DNA of 64,000 nucleotides from CAILZL01 sp963748005 (GCA_963748005.1 CAVVHH010000002.1:2790001-2854000), one strand, 5' to 3'; shown: positions 47,138-57,061, counted from the stretch's first letter. Translations and numbers: made by a program. Notes: generated from the sequence alone by a model not told the origin.

Positions 47138-47833
47138 ATGAAAGCCATTTCCAGACTGGATTGCATTGCCCGGTTTGCACTGCTGACGGCATTACTGGTG
47201 GCGCAGGCCGGCTGCATGAGCAGACCCCCGGGTTTTGAGGAATATGCAGCGGCGTTACCCGACGAAGCGCCGGATACCCGCGTCTCGAATGGTTCAATTT
47301 TTCAGGCCAATCATGATGTCGCACTATTCGAGAATCCGGTGGCGGGCCGAGTCGGCGACATTCTGACCATTCGCCTGGTAGAGAACACCGCTGCATCAAA
47401 ATCTGCCAACACCACTACTGCCAAAGAGACCAATGCCGATCTGGGCGCGAGTACTGCTGTTCTGGGTCGACCAGTCACCGTCAATGGCGCCGCGCTCAGC
47501 GCCAACATGGCCAACAGCAGCGATTTCAAGGGTTCCGGCAGCAGCGCACAAAGCAACAGCCTGGTAGGTGATATCACCGTGACCGTGGCCAAACGCTACG
47601 CCAATGGCAACCTGCTCGTGCGCGGTCAGAAGTGGATCACCATCAATCAGGGGCGCGAGTTCGTGCGTGTGCAGGGCATGGTGCGCTCGGTGGATGTGCA
47701 GCCGGATAACACCGTGTTGTCCACCAAGGTGGCCGATGCGTCCATTTCCTATGGCGGTCAGGGCGCTCTGGCAGATGCCAATGCCAAGGGCTGGCTGGCA
47801 AGGTTCTTCGACTCACCACTGACGCCGTTTTGA
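47138..47833 (+). CDS. flgH: Flagellar L-ring lipoprotein FlgH
   Basis: Outer-membrane ring lipoprotein of 231 residues. The lipobox AQAGC is near residue 26. The family core is GRVGDILTIRLVENTAASKS and GNLLVRGQKWITINQGREFVR. The ATG at 47138 places the signal peptide correctly; an in-frame start at 47114 overlaps flgG and adds charged residues. Confidence 0.94.
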   Translation: MKAISRLDCIARFALLTALLVAQAGCMSRPPGFEEYAAALPDEAPDTRVSNGSIFQANHDVALFENPVAGRVGDILTIRLVENTAASKSANTTTAKETNADLGASTAVLGRPVTVNGAALSANMANSSDFKGSGSSAQSNSLVGDITVTVAKRYANGNLLVRGQKWITINQGREFVRVQGMVRSVDVQPDNTVLSTKVADASISYGGQGALADANAKGWLARFFDSPLTPF

Positions 47834-47884
47834 AACGCGTCGTAACCAAGCCACTTAAACGATTCATAAAACACGAGCGGACCC

Positions 47885-49033
47885 ATGAACATTTTCAACA
47901 ACCGAACCGGGAATACGCAGCGCTGGCAAGGCGCCTTGCTGAGTGTGTTCGGTTGCCTGCTGGCAGTGATGGCAGCAACACCGGTGCGAGCTGAACGCAT
48001 CAAGGACCTGGCTGCTGTTGCCGGCGTGCGCAGCAATCAGCTGGTGGGTTATGGCCTGGTGGTGGGCTTGAATGGCACTGGCGACCAAACCTCACAGGCG
48101 CCCTATGCCATTCAAAGCATTCGCAACATGCTGGCCAAGTTTGGCACCACCATTCCCGCCAATGTGAATCCGCAATTGAAGAATGTCGCTGCAGTTATCG
48201 TAACTGCCGAATTGCCGGCATTCATCAAGTCGGGACAGACTGTGGATGTTACGGTGGCGTCGATGGGCAATGCGCAGAGTCTGCGTGGTGGCAGTCTGTT
48301 GATGACACCCCTGCGCGGCATTGATGGTGAGGTGTACGCCGTTGCCCAGGGCAATATGGTGGTGGGTGGCTTTGGTGTAGCGGGGAGCGATGGTTCCAAG
48401 GTTACCGTCAATGTGCCCAGCGCCGGACGCATTCCCAACGGTGCATCGGTAGAGCGTGAGGTGCCGAACAACTTCGGCAGCACACCCTATGTCACGCTCA
48501 ATCTCAATACGCCGGACTTCACCACTTCTGCACGCGTTGCCGAAGGTATCAACAAGTTGATGGGTGAGGGCACGGCCAGTTCGCTGGATGCAGTGACGGT
48601 GCGTGTTGCAGCGCCCATCGATAGCAGTCAGCGCATTGCATATCTGTCCACGCTGGAGTCACTGGAAATAGAACCGGGCGATGCGCCCGCGCGCGTCATT
48701 GTCAACTCGCGTACCGGCACCGTGGTGATTGGTTCGCGAGTCACCGTGAAAGCCGCGGCGGTATCGCATGGCTCGCTGACCGTGACCATCTCCGAGCGAG
48801 CCGAGGTCAGTCAGCCCAATCCTTTTGCGGACGGCAAAACCGTGACCGTACCGCGTAGCGACATTCAGGTTAATCAGCCCGAAGCCCGCATGTTCCTGTT
48901 CAACGAAGGCGTCGATCTGGACACCATCGTGCGCGCAGTCAATCAGGTAGGTGCCGCGCCGGGTGATCTGGTGGCGATACTGGAAGCACTCAAGCAGGCG
49001 GGCGCGCTGCGCGCGGAGCTCATTGTTATCTAG
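47885..49033 (+). CDS. flgI: Flagellar P-ring protein FlgI
   Basis: Periplasmic P-ring subunit of 382 residues. The signal peptide ends VMAATPVRA near residue 36. Conserved RIKDLAAVAGVRSNQLVGYG, NGTGDQT, and the C-terminal NEGVDLDTIVRAVNQVGAAPGDL match the family. Its assembly depends on FlgA. Confidence 0.95.
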   Translation: MNIFNNRTGNTQRWQGALLSVFGCLLAVMAATPVRAERIKDLAAVAGVRSNQLVGYGLVVGLNGTGDQTSQAPYAIQSIRNMLAKFGTTIPANVNPQLKNVAAVIVTAELPAFIKSGQTVDVTVASMGNAQSLRGGSLLMTPLRGIDGEVYAVAQGNMVVGGFGVAGSDGSKVTVNVPSAGRIPNGASVEREVPNNFGSTPYVTLNLNTPDFTTSARVAEGINKLMGEGTASSLDAVTVRVAAPIDSSQRIAYLSTLESLEIEPGDAPARVIVNSRTGTVVIGSRVTVKAAAVSHGSLTVTISERAEVSQPNPFADGKTVTVPRSDIQVNQPEARMFLFNEGVDLDTIVRAVNQVGAAPGDLVAILEALKQAGALRAELIVI

Positions 49034-49045
49034 CCCTGAAACAGC

Positions 49046-49999
49046 ATGACCGCCAGTAACGTCAAAGATGCCAGTTTTTACGCCGACTTCGGGTCGCTCT
49101 CGGCGTTGAAGCGTGATGCGCGGGTGAATGATCCGGCAGCATTGCGCGCTGCGGCACAGCAGTTCGAAAGCCTGTTCACCAACATGATGCTGAAGAGCAT
49201 GCGTGCGGCCAGCTTTGGCGATGCGCTCACCGGCAGCAGCGACGTTGACTTCTATCAGGGCATGTTCGATCAGCAGCTCGCGGTGCAAATGTCCAAGGGC
49301 AAAGGCATGGGCCTTGCCGACATGCTGGTGCAGCAATTGGGTCGTTCGGGATTGGTGCGGCCGACGCCTGATCGAATTGATAAGGTACCGGACGCTTCGA
49401 CAGGCTCAGCGACCGGAGTTCCGGTCGCTGAGCCTGTCGAAGCGTCCGGCTCAACAATCCATGTCCCGCAGCCCAGCGCCGTACCATCATGGCCTCCGGC
49501 AACTCCCGAAGAGTTCGTTCAAGCTCTGCTGCCGCATGCGCAAACCGCAGCGAAACAACTGGGCGTTGATCCGGCCACACTGGTGGCGCATGCGGCGCTG
49601 GAGACAGGCTGGGGCAAGCATGTGCCCTGTAATTCAGATGGCAGCAGCAGTTTTAATTTGTTCGGCATCAAGGCTACGACTGCATGGCAGGGCAGGAGCA
49701 CAGGTGCAACGACGCTGGAATATGAGCAGGGAGCGGCGGTCAAACGCGTCGAGCGTTTCAAGGCGTATGAATCGCCGGCGGATTGTTTCAACGACTATGC
49801 TGGCTTGCTGGACGGGCAACGTTACGACGCCGCACGCAATACCGGGGGTAATGTGGCGCAGTTCGCTCAGTCACTGCAGCAGGGCGGCTACGCCACCGAT
49901 CCGCAGTACGCCAACAAGCTGCGTGCGGTGGCAGTGGCGGTGCGTTCCATTCAGGCCGGGGCGATTGCTCAAGTTGACCTGAAGTCGGCCGATATCTGA
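49046..49999 (+). CDS. flgJ: Flagellar rod cap and muramidase FlgJ
   Basis: Dual-function protein of 317 residues. The N-terminal rod-cap domain (AAQQFESLFTNMMLKSMRAA, near residue 34) assembles the rod. The C-terminal glucosaminidase domain (about 155-315) carries HAALETGWGKH with the catalytic Glu near residue 182 and opens the peptidoglycan. The linker near residues 115-135 is encoded by a perfect 29-bp-arm palindrome (49388-49449) that reads DASTGSATGVPVAEPVEASG. The N- and C-terminal domains are intact, so function is probably kept. Confidence 0.93.
   Translation: MTASNVKDASFYADFGSLSALKRDARVNDPAALRAAAQQFESLFTNMMLKSMRAASFGDALTGSSDVDFYQGMFDQQLAVQMSKGKGMGLADMLVQQLGRSGLVRPTPDRIDKVPDASTGSATGVPVAEPVEASGSTIHVPQPSAVPSWPPATPEEFVQALLPHAQTAAKQLGVDPATLVAHAALETGWGKHVPCNSDGSSSFNLFGIKATTAWQGRSTGATTLEYEQGAAVKRVERFKAYESPADCFNDYAGLLDGQRYDAARNTGGNVAQFAQSLQQGGYATDPQYANKLRAVAVAVRSIQAGAIAQVDLKSADI
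49388..49449. repeat. REP-like perfect palindrome inside flgJ
   Basis: Perfect 29-bp arms (49388-49416 and 49421-49449) separated by AGTT. The core TTCGACAGGCTCAGCGACCG resembles a widespread group of repetitive extragenic palindromes (TTCGACAGGCTCAGGAC-type). It lies in the FlgJ linker in frame and adds about 20 residues (VAEPVEA-type peptide). Confidence 0.92.
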
Positions 50000-50058
50000 G
50001 CCGATACCTGGGAGAGTGACCATGCGCAGCCGGTGGAACGAATCAGTGAGAGAAACTT

Positions 50059-51948
50059 ATGTCTAGCATGCTATCTACCAGCGTGTCGGGCCTGATGGCG
50101 TTCCAGAATGCGCTGGATACCACCAGCCACAACATTGCCAATTCCGCCACGCCGGGCTACAGCCGGCAGATTGTCCAGCTGGCCGCGGCGGCGCCGCAGT
50201 ACAGCGGTGGCGGTTGGGTGGGCAGCGGCGTCAACACCGCCTCCATTGCCCGTACCTATAACGACCTGGTGGCGGTCCAGGTACGTTCTTCGTCTTCCTC
50301 AAAGAGTCAGTGGGATACGTATTCGACCATGGCCGAGGAGGTCAACAATCTGTTTGGCGATTCGTCCACTGGCCTGTCGTCCACCCTGCAGAGTTTTTTC
50401 AATGCATTCCAGAGCGTGGCCAACTCGCCCAGCTCCAGTTCCGAGCGCCAGGTGCTGTTGTCGCAGGCACAGACCCTGGTAAATCAGATGCAGGCCTATG
50501 GCACACGTTTGAACGACCTGGATACACAGGTGAATTCGCAGCTTGGCAGTGAGGCCACCAGCATTAGTGGACTGGCGCAGAGCATTGCGCAGTTGAATGC
50601 ACAGATCACGGCGGCCACCGGTCGCGGCGGCAATCCACCCAATGACATGCTTGATCAACGCGATGCGCTGATCGACGAGCTGTCGACGCACGTCAACCTC
50701 AGCACCATCAAACAGACTGATGGTGCGATCAACGTCTTCATCGGTACCGGCCAGGCGCTGGTGGTGGGCGCCAACGTGGCAACGCTGACGGCGGTCCCCG
50801 ATCCTTACGATGTCTCACGGAGCAGCCTGTCTCTCCAATCCAACGGCAGCACTACCGATGTGACCGCCGCCATCAATGGCGGCACCGCTGGTGGCCTGCT
50901 CAGTTTCCGTTCGCAGGTGCTGGATCCGGCGAAGAATGCGCTGGGCCAGACGGCGGTTACGTTGAGCAGCCTGGTGAATGCGCAACAGAATGCCGGCATG
51001 GATTTGCACGGCGCGCTGGGCGCCAACATGTTTGCGGTGGGCGGTGTGGATGTGCTGGCCAACGGCGCCAATACCGGCAGCGCAACTCCGGCCGTGGTGC
51101 GCAGTGATGGCAGCGCCTTGACGGCGAGCAATTACATACTTACCAGGACCGCCAGTGGCTGGGCGCTGAAAGATGCCGCGACCAGTGCCAGTGTCGCCAT
51201 GACCGGTACCGGCGCCGTGGGTGATCCGCTGGTCGCCGATGGCCTGTCGATCACGCTCAGTGGTACAGCCAACACCGGCGATCGGTTCTTGATCAGACCC
51301 ACCAGCGCGGCGGTGGCCAGCATGAGGGTGACGCTCACCGATCCCAACGGTGTAGCGGCAGCGGCACCCATTATTGCCACGGCCAGCACCGCCAATACCG
51401 GCAAGGCCAGCATCACGCCGGGCGTGGTGCTGGATGCCGCCAATGCGCAGTTACGAACTGCGGCCACAATTGTATTTGACAACCCGCCGAGCTCATATCG
51501 CATCAACGGTGGTGCGAGTACCCCTTACACGAGCGGCCAGAACATCAGCGTCAACGGCTGGCAGGTCGCAATCAGCGGCGTTCCCGCAGCGGGTGACACT
51601 TTTACTGTCAAGGACAATACCAGCGGCACTGGCGATAACCGCAATGCATTGTTACTGGCCAATCTGCTGAACAAGGATTACCTGTCGGGTGGCACGGTGT
51701 CGGTGAATGATGTGGTGGGGCGCTGGGTGGCAGACATCGGCGTGAAGACCAATCAGGCGCAGACCAATCTCGGTATTCAAAGCGCTTTATACGACGACAA
51801 CATCAGCGCGCAGCAAAGCGAATCAGGCGTGAATCTCGATGAAGAAGCGGCCAACCTGGTGCGTTACCAGCAGGCCTATGCAGCCGCTGCACAAGTGATC
51901 TCCGCGTCCAACAAGCTGTTCGATTCACTGATCATGGCGTTCAGGTAA
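50059..51948 (+). CDS. flgK: Flagellar hook-filament junction protein FlgK (HAP1)
   Basis: First hook-associated protein, 629 residues. The N-terminal axial motif ALDTTSHNIANSATPGYSRQI is near residue 15 and the C-terminal GVNLDEEAANLVRYQQAYAA near residue 590. The middle is long and Thr/Ser/Ala-rich. It joins the filament to the hook and is a client of FlgN. The ribosome site GAGAGAAA is weak. Confidence 0.94.
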   Translation: MSSMLSTSVSGLMAFQNALDTTSHNIANSATPGYSRQIVQLAAAAPQYSGGGWVGSGVNTASIARTYNDLVAVQVRSSSSSKSQWDTYSTMAEEVNNLFGDSSTGLSSTLQSFFNAFQSVANSPSSSSERQVLLSQAQTLVNQMQAYGTRLNDLDTQVNSQLGSEATSISGLAQSIAQLNAQITAATGRGGNPPNDMLDQRDALIDELSTHVNLSTIKQTDGAINVFIGTGQALVVGANVATLTAVPDPYDVSRSSLSLQSNGSTTDVTAAINGGTAGGLLSFRSQVLDPAKNALGQTAVTLSSLVNAQQNAGMDLHGALGANMFAVGGVDVLANGANTGSATPAVVRSDGSALTASNYILTRTASGWALKDAATSASVAMTGTGAVGDPLVADGLSITLSGTANTGDRFLIRPTSAAVASMRVTLTDPNGVAAAAPIIATASTANTGKASITPGVVLDAANAQLRTAATIVFDNPPSSYRINGGASTPYTSGQNISVNGWQVAISGVPAAGDTFTVKDNTSGTGDNRNALLLANLLNKDYLSGGTVSVNDVVGRWVADIGVKTNQAQTNLGIQSALYDDNISAQQSESGVNLDEEAANLVRYQQAYAAAAQVISASNKLFDSLIMAFR

Positions 51949-51968
51949 TTGCAGATAAGGTAACCGGC

Positions 51969-53165
51969 ATGCGTATCTCAACCTCGATGATTCACGGCAA
52001 TGCGGTCAGTGCGCTCATGAAGCGACAGACCGAGCTGTCGAAGACGCAAACTGAAGTTGCCAGCGGTCTGCGCGTACAGAAGCCATCGGATGATCCGGTG
52101 GGGGCGGTGAAGATCCTGCAACTTGAGCAAACCAAGTCGGCTAACACGCAGTTCGGCACCAATATCTCCTCGGTCACCAGTCGTCTTGAGCAGGAAGAAC
52201 AGGCGCTGGCCGACAGCGAGTCCATCCTGCAGCGGGTTCACGAGCTGGCCGTGCAGGCCAATAGCGCGGCACTCAGTCAGTCGGATCGACAGTCGATTGC
52301 TTCGGAACTGGTGGAGCTCAACAAGCAATTGGTCGATGTGGCCAATCGCAAGGACGCCAATGGTGAATTTGTATTTGCCGGCCTGTCTTCCGGCACCCAG
52401 CCGTTCGCGCGTGGCGCCAGCAACAGCGTCAGCTATGCCGGCGATTCAGTAACGCGTAGCGTGCAAGTCGGCGCTGCGCAATACGTGCAGGATGGTGATA
52501 CAGGGCAGCATGTGTTCATGAACGTGCCGCAGGGCAACGGCACATTCGTCAATGCTGCCGCAACCACCAATACCGGCACCGGTGTGATCACCGGTGCGGT
52601 GCAGAATCCCGCAGCCTGGGTGCCGGATAATTACACACTCACATTCACTTCGCCCACAGACTGGCAGATTACCGATAGCAGTTCGGCTTTAGTGACCAGC
52701 GGCAGCAACTATGTGTCGGGCACCGCCATTGCGTTCAATGGCATTCAGGTGACCATTAACGGGACGCCTGCGGCCACCGATTCATTCGCCATTAACCGCA
52801 GTGGCAATGAAGATGTTTTCAAGACCATCGATGCTCTGGTAACTGCATTGAAATCTCCATTGGGCACCAACGCCAGCAAGGCGCAGTTCCAGAATCAGGT
52901 GGGCAATGTCCTGCAGCAACTGGATCAGTCGGAGGCGCATTTCCTCGACGTTCGCACCAGCGTCGGTGCACGCTTGTCGATGCTGCAGAATATCGAATCA
53001 ACGCGTCAGGATTCGGCTGCGCAGATCGAATCAGCGTTGTCGAATATTCGCGGTTCCGACTACGCTGCTGCGGTCAGTCGTCTGACACAGCAAACGCTGG
53101 GCTTGCAGGCCGCGCAACAGTCGTACGTCAAGATTGCGCAGTTGTCCCTGTTTCAGTATCTCTGA
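51969..53165 (+). CDS. flgL: Flagellar hook-filament junction protein FlgL (HAP3)
   Basis: Second junction protein, 398 residues, flagellin-like at both ends: MRISTSMIHGNAVSALMKRQ at the start with VASGLRVQKPSDDPVGAVKI, and GSDYAAAVSRLTQQTLGLQA at the end. It follows flgK by 20 nt and closes the flgB-flgL gene run. Confidence 0.94.
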   Translation: MRISTSMIHGNAVSALMKRQTELSKTQTEVASGLRVQKPSDDPVGAVKILQLEQTKSANTQFGTNISSVTSRLEQEEQALADSESILQRVHELAVQANSAALSQSDRQSIASELVELNKQLVDVANRKDANGEFVFAGLSSGTQPFARGASNSVSYAGDSVTRSVQVGAAQYVQDGDTGQHVFMNVPQGNGTFVNAAATTNTGTGVITGAVQNPAAWVPDNYTLTFTSPTDWQITDSSSALVTSGSNYVSGTAIAFNGIQVTINGTPAATDSFAINRSGNEDVFKTIDALVTALKSPLGTNASKAQFQNQVGNVLQQLDQSEAHFLDVRTSVGARLSMLQNIESTRQDSAAQIESALSNIRGSDYAAAVSRLTQQTLGLQAAQQSYVKIAQLSLFQYL

Positions 53166-53205
53166 TTGGTTTGCAGGCGCTTCGCGCATATAAATGGGTT
53201 CGAAT

Positions 53206-53229
53206 TCAAACGATTGGCAACGCCGATAT
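53206..53229 (+). promoter_or_regulatory. FliA (sigma-28) promoter of fliC
   Basis: GCCGATAT (53222-53229) matches the sigma-28 -10 box GCCGATAA in 7 of 8 positions. TTCAAA (53205-53210) lies 11 nt upstream and resembles the -35 TCAAG-type box. It leaves a long leader of about 225 nt before the flagellin start. Confidence 0.7.
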
Positions 53230-53461
53230 CTTGCGCTACATGTTGTTGTCGCAGCAGCGGCGGGTTTGCTGAACTTTAGATCGACAAATGATTTCCGTGA
53301 CTGATTCCGCAAAATTCCAAGCAGGGCTTTTTCGCTCTCAAGTTCCTCAAGACACCTCCGATACAGCCCTTGAACAGCGATCCGGCACTTAAGCATGGAT
53401 CGCGCTGGAACAGCTCCGGACGGGTGTCCGGGCGCCAGGTAAACCCAGAGGAGCATTTTCC

Positions 53462-55018
53462 ATGTCATTGGTAATTAATACGAACACCGCTTCGCTTAAT
53501 GCGCAGCGTAACTTGTCGAAGTCGCAGGCGACCCTGTCTACTGCGATGGAACGTCTGTCTTCCGGTCTGCGCATCAACAAGGCCGCCGACGACGCCGCCG
53601 GTCTGGCCATCTCGAGCCGCATGACCACACAGATCAATGGTCTGAACCAGGCTTCGCGTAACGCGAACGACGGTATCTCGCTGGCTTCCACGGCTGAAGG
53701 CGCATTGTCGGAACTGACCGCCAACCTGCAGCGTATTCGCGAGCTGGCTGTGCAGGCTGCCAACTCCACCAACTCTTCTTCAGACCGCGCCGCACTCGAC
53801 CAGGAAGTGCAGCAGCGTCTGCAGGAAATCGACCGCGCTGCTCAGCAGACCGCGTTCAACGGCCAGAAGGTTCTGGACGGTTCGTTCGGCAGCGCCACCT
53901 TCCAGGTCGGTGCCAACGTCGGCGAAACCATCACCATCGGCCTGAGCACTTCCATGCGTACGTCTGCGATCGGCAAGACCGCTGACTACGTGGGCACCGC
54001 TCAGTATGATTCCACCAAGGCTGTGGGCGCACAGGGCGCTGGCGTAGTTGCCGGTACTGCCTTTGCTTCCGGTGATCTGACGATTGCCATCGGTACGGCT
54101 TCGGCTGTGACCGTGGGTGCGTCTGCCGACCTCAGCTCGGGCACGGGCAATGCCGGCCGTACTGCGGGCAGCGCTTATTCGAAAGTACAGGCCATCAATT
54201 CAGCCAGCATCCCTGGTCTGACCGCGACGGCCGACACAACCGTGTCGTTCACCTTTGCCAACGTGGCAACGGCAACGGAAACGGGCTATTCGCTGTCCAT
54301 CAACGGCCAGGCGATCTACAGTGCTTACAACGTCGTCAGCGCCGGCACCGACCTGACGGGCAGCACGGTGGCGCAAGCCATCAACACCAATGCCGCCGCT
54401 ACAGGCGTGACAGCTTCCTTCGACAGCGTGACGGGCCGCATGACCCTGAATGCTGCTGACGGCCGCAACATCACCCTGAGCCAGACCAACGCGGTTACGG
54501 CCGGCGGTGGCTTGGGCGCCACGACCGGTAACAACAACACAGCCAACGACGCGTTGACTGCTCTGACGACAGTGGCCGGTACAGCGGTATCCAATGTATA
54601 CGCCGGTACGATTCGTCTGACTGCCAACGAGACGATCACTCTCGGCGGCGCCAACGAAACCTACGCTGGTTACACCGATGGTCAGCAGATGGCCCTTGGT
54701 AGCTCGGCGCTGAACAGCTCGTCAGTGACCTCGGTGGCCAATGCCAACACGACGATCACCCGCATTGACTCGGCGTTGTCCACAGTTAGCGCACTGCGCA
54801 GCACCCTGGGTGCTATCCAGAACCGCTTCCAGTCGGCCATCAACAGCACGGACGCCACTGCCGAAAACCTGACGGCTGCCCGCAGCCGAATTCAGGATGC
54901 GGACTTCGCATCGGAATCATCGAAGATGACCAGTGCCAACATTCTGCAACAGGCTGGTGTGTCGGTGTTGTCGCAAGCCAACTCTTCGCAGCAGGCGATC
55001 CTCAAGTTGCTGCAGTGA
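53462..55018 (+). CDS. fliC: Flagellin
   Basis: Filament subunit of 518 residues. The ends are highly conserved: SLVINTNTASLNAQRNLSKS and ERLSSGLRINKAADDAAGLA at the start (D0/D1), and RSRIQDADFASESSKMTSAN then ILQQAGVSVLSQAN at the end. The middle (about 180-400) is a variable Ala/Thr/Gly-rich D2/D3-type surface domain. A GAGGAG ribosome site precedes the ATG. The FliA promoter is at 53206-53229 and a terminator follows at 55073. It is the only flagellin gene in the window. Confidence 0.96.
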   Translation: MSLVINTNTASLNAQRNLSKSQATLSTAMERLSSGLRINKAADDAAGLAISSRMTTQINGLNQASRNANDGISLASTAEGALSELTANLQRIRELAVQAANSTNSSSDRAALDQEVQQRLQEIDRAAQQTAFNGQKVLDGSFGSATFQVGANVGETITIGLSTSMRTSAIGKTADYVGTAQYDSTKAVGAQGAGVVAGTAFASGDLTIAIGTASAVTVGASADLSSGTGNAGRTAGSAYSKVQAINSASIPGLTATADTTVSFTFANVATATETGYSLSINGQAIYSAYNVVSAGTDLTGSTVAQAINTNAAATGVTASFDSVTGRMTLNAADGRNITLSQTNAVTAGGGLGATTGNNNTANDALTALTTVAGTAVSNVYAGTIRLTANETITLGGANETYAGYTDGQQMALGSSALNSSSVTSVANANTTITRIDSALSTVSALRSTLGAIQNRFQSAINSTDATAENLTAARSRIQDADFASESSKMTSANILQQAGVSVLSQANSSQQAILKLLQ

Positions 55019-55072
55019 TGGAGCAATGAGTACATGAGCTTATGAGCCGAGACGCTTACTCGGTACTCACGG

Positions 55073-55104
55073 GCGGTGGTGGTCGCAAGACCGCCACCGC
55101 TTTT
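55073..55104 (+). terminator. Flagellin gene terminator
   Basis: A 12-bp stem GCGGTGGTGGTC / GACCGCCACCGC (55073-55084 with 55089-55100; one G-U type pair) with the loop GCAA runs into TTTT, 55 nt after the fliC stop. Confidence 0.88.
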
Positions 55105-55144
55105 GGCGTTGATGTTTTTGATTTGTCTAGTGTGGAGCAAGACC

Positions 55145-55498
55145 ATGACTATTGAAGCCACAACACGGAACTTGAAAGTCCTGGAATCACCGCATGATGG
55201 GGTTGCTTTTATTGAACCGGGCAATTCGGCAACCGCCAGCGCGTCAGTAGCGCCGACACCGGTCAATCCGGATGAAGTGGTCGCTGCTGTTCAGCAATTG
55301 CAAGCGGCAATCAGCAAGGGCCCGAATCCAGATTTCAAGCTTGACTATCTCAGTGGGCTGTCGGTGGTGACGGTGCGCTCGAATCTTACCGGTGAAGTTG
55401 TCTTCCAGTTGCCGGACATGCGTGCACTGGAGCTGGCGCGCCTGATCAAGGAAGGCGCGTCGGTCGGTTCGCTGGGCTTGCTCAATACGACTGCATAA
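55145..55498 (+). CDS. flaG: FlaG-family flagellar protein
   Basis: Small protein of 117 residues. The FlaG C-terminal pattern LDYLSGLSVVTVRSNLTGEV then FQLPDMRALELARLIKEG is clear; it is thought to influence filament length. It lies between fliC and fliD, the usual place. The ATG at 55145 is the start; the upstream extension to 55076 lies in the fliC terminator. Confidence 0.9.
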   Translation: MTIEATTRNLKVLESPHDGVAFIEPGNSATASASVAPTPVNPDEVVAAVQQLQAAISKGPNPDFKLDYLSGLSVVTVRSNLTGEVVFQLPDMRALELARLIKEGASVGSLGLLNTTA

Positions 55499-55517
55499 AG
55501 ACAAAAGCGCATCAATC

Positions 55518-56942
55518 ATGGCAACCACCAGCAGCACTACTACTGCCACGTCCAACTCCGGCGGAGCAATACAATCACTGGGCGTCGGCTCGGGGCTGGA
55601 CATTGCTTCACTGGTCGACAATCTGACCACAGCGGAAATGAGTGCGCCCAACGCGCGCATTACACGTCAGCAGACGGCGGTGACTACCGAAGTATCCGCC
55701 CTTGCCAGCCTGAAGTCGGCCTTGTCGACCTTTCAGTCGTCCTTGACGTCGCTGCTTACAGGCGGCGGATTTGCCGCACGCAACGTGACTTCGGCAAACA
55801 AGGACATCGTCACGGCGACCGCCACGGCATCAGCGGCACTTGGCAGTTACCAGGTGGAAGTTCAGAAGCTGGCCCAGTCGCACCAGCTACTGTCCGGGAA
55901 TTTTACCGGCGGTGCGTCTGGCGTCGTTGGTACGGGTACATTGTCATTCTCGAGTAGTGGCAATAATTTTTCTGTCACCATCGACAGCAGTAACAACACT
56001 TTGGCCGGCATCCGTGATGCCATTAACTCGGCGAGCGGCAATCAGTCCGTCAGCGCCACGCTGGTGTATGGCCAGACGGGCGCGCAGCTGGTATTGACTT
56101 CATTGAAGACGGGTGCCGCTGCAGGCATCACGGTTGAGGCGGCGGGCGGCGATGGTGGCCTGGATCAGCTGACCTACGGTGTTGGCAACACCACCCATTA
56201 CACTTCAAAACAGGATGCGCAGGATGCGATCGTGCTGGTGTCGGGTGTTGAGCATCACAGCGCTACCAATCAGATCAGCGATGCCATCGACGGTGTCACC
56301 TTGAATCTGGCTAGTGCAAAGATCGGTACTGAGGTGGCGATCAACATCACCAATGACAGCGACCACGTTGTCAGTCTGGTGCAGTCATTTGTCACCACAT
56401 ATAACACCCTGCAGACCAGCCTTGCGCCCCTGGACAGCTACGATGCAACCACCCAGGCGCGAGGCCCGTTGTTTGGCGACGCCATGTATTCCGGGCTGAA
56501 AAATCAGCTGAGTCATGCAATGACCGATTCGGTGGCTGGTGTTACGGGTGCTTACACATCGTTGGCTGCGCTGGGTGTGGTCCGCGGTGTTGATGGCAAA
56601 TTGACGATGGATGAAACCAAATTGCGGTCAGCACTAAGCGCGGATTTCAAGGCGGTCAGCAAAGTGTTTTCCGGCACCGGCGGCGTGGTGGCACGCATGA
56701 GCGGAAAAATTACCTCGGCGCTGCTGACCGGTGGCAGCGTCGCAACACGCAGCGCCAGCCTGACAGTCAGGCAAACGGCAATCACCAATGAAAAGTCGTT
56801 GATCGACTTGCGCACCGCGAAAGTGAAGGAACGCTATCTGGCCAAGTTCAACGCCATGGATTCGTTGCTGGCAAAAATGCAGAACACGGCCACTTTCCTG
56901 ACTCAGCAGATGGACGCTCTTAATCGCGCCAGCAAAACATAA
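55518..56942 (+). CDS. fliD: Flagellar filament cap protein FliD (HAP2)
   Basis: Filament cap of 474 residues that folds flagellin at the tip. The FliD_N domain has SLGVGSGLDIASLVDNLTTAE near residue 15; the C-terminal FliD_C domain includes GPLFGDAMYSGLKNQLSHAM and GVVRGVDGKLTMDETKLRSA. It follows flaG by 19 nt. Confidence 0.94.
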   Translation: MATTSSTTTATSNSGGAIQSLGVGSGLDIASLVDNLTTAEMSAPNARITRQQTAVTTEVSALASLKSALSTFQSSLTSLLTGGGFAARNVTSANKDIVTATATASAALGSYQVEVQKLAQSHQLLSGNFTGGASGVVGTGTLSFSSSGNNFSVTIDSSNNTLAGIRDAINSASGNQSVSATLVYGQTGAQLVLTSLKTGAAAGITVEAAGGDGGLDQLTYGVGNTTHYTSKQDAQDAIVLVSGVEHHSATNQISDAIDGVTLNLASAKIGTEVAINITNDSDHVVSLVQSFVTTYNTLQTSLAPLDSYDATTQARGPLFGDAMYSGLKNQLSHAMTDSVAGVTGAYTSLAALGVVRGVDGKLTMDETKLRSALSADFKAVSKVFSGTGGVVARMSGKITSALLTGGSVATRSASLTVRQTAITNEKSLIDLRTAKVKERYLAKFNAMDSLLAKMQNTATFLTQQMDALNRASKT

Positions 56943-56975
56943 GATAAAGCACGCCTTATCCTGGCTTTCTGCGTC

Positions 56976-57002
56976 TTAAGCTTGCCACGATCCGGCCGAT
57001 AA
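56976..57002 (+). promoter_or_regulatory. FliA (sigma-28) promoter of fliST
   Basis: TTAAGCTT, an 11-nt spacer and GCCGATAA (56976-56983 and 56995-57002) match the sigma-28 consensus TAAAGTTT-N11-GCCGATAA, with a perfect -10 box. It lies 59 nt before fliS. Confidence 0.85.
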
Positions 57003-57061
57003 ATTCCCTAAGCAAGTAGCCACTGGCGTAGTGGCCCAAGTTTAGTGGAGTGTCGGCAATT

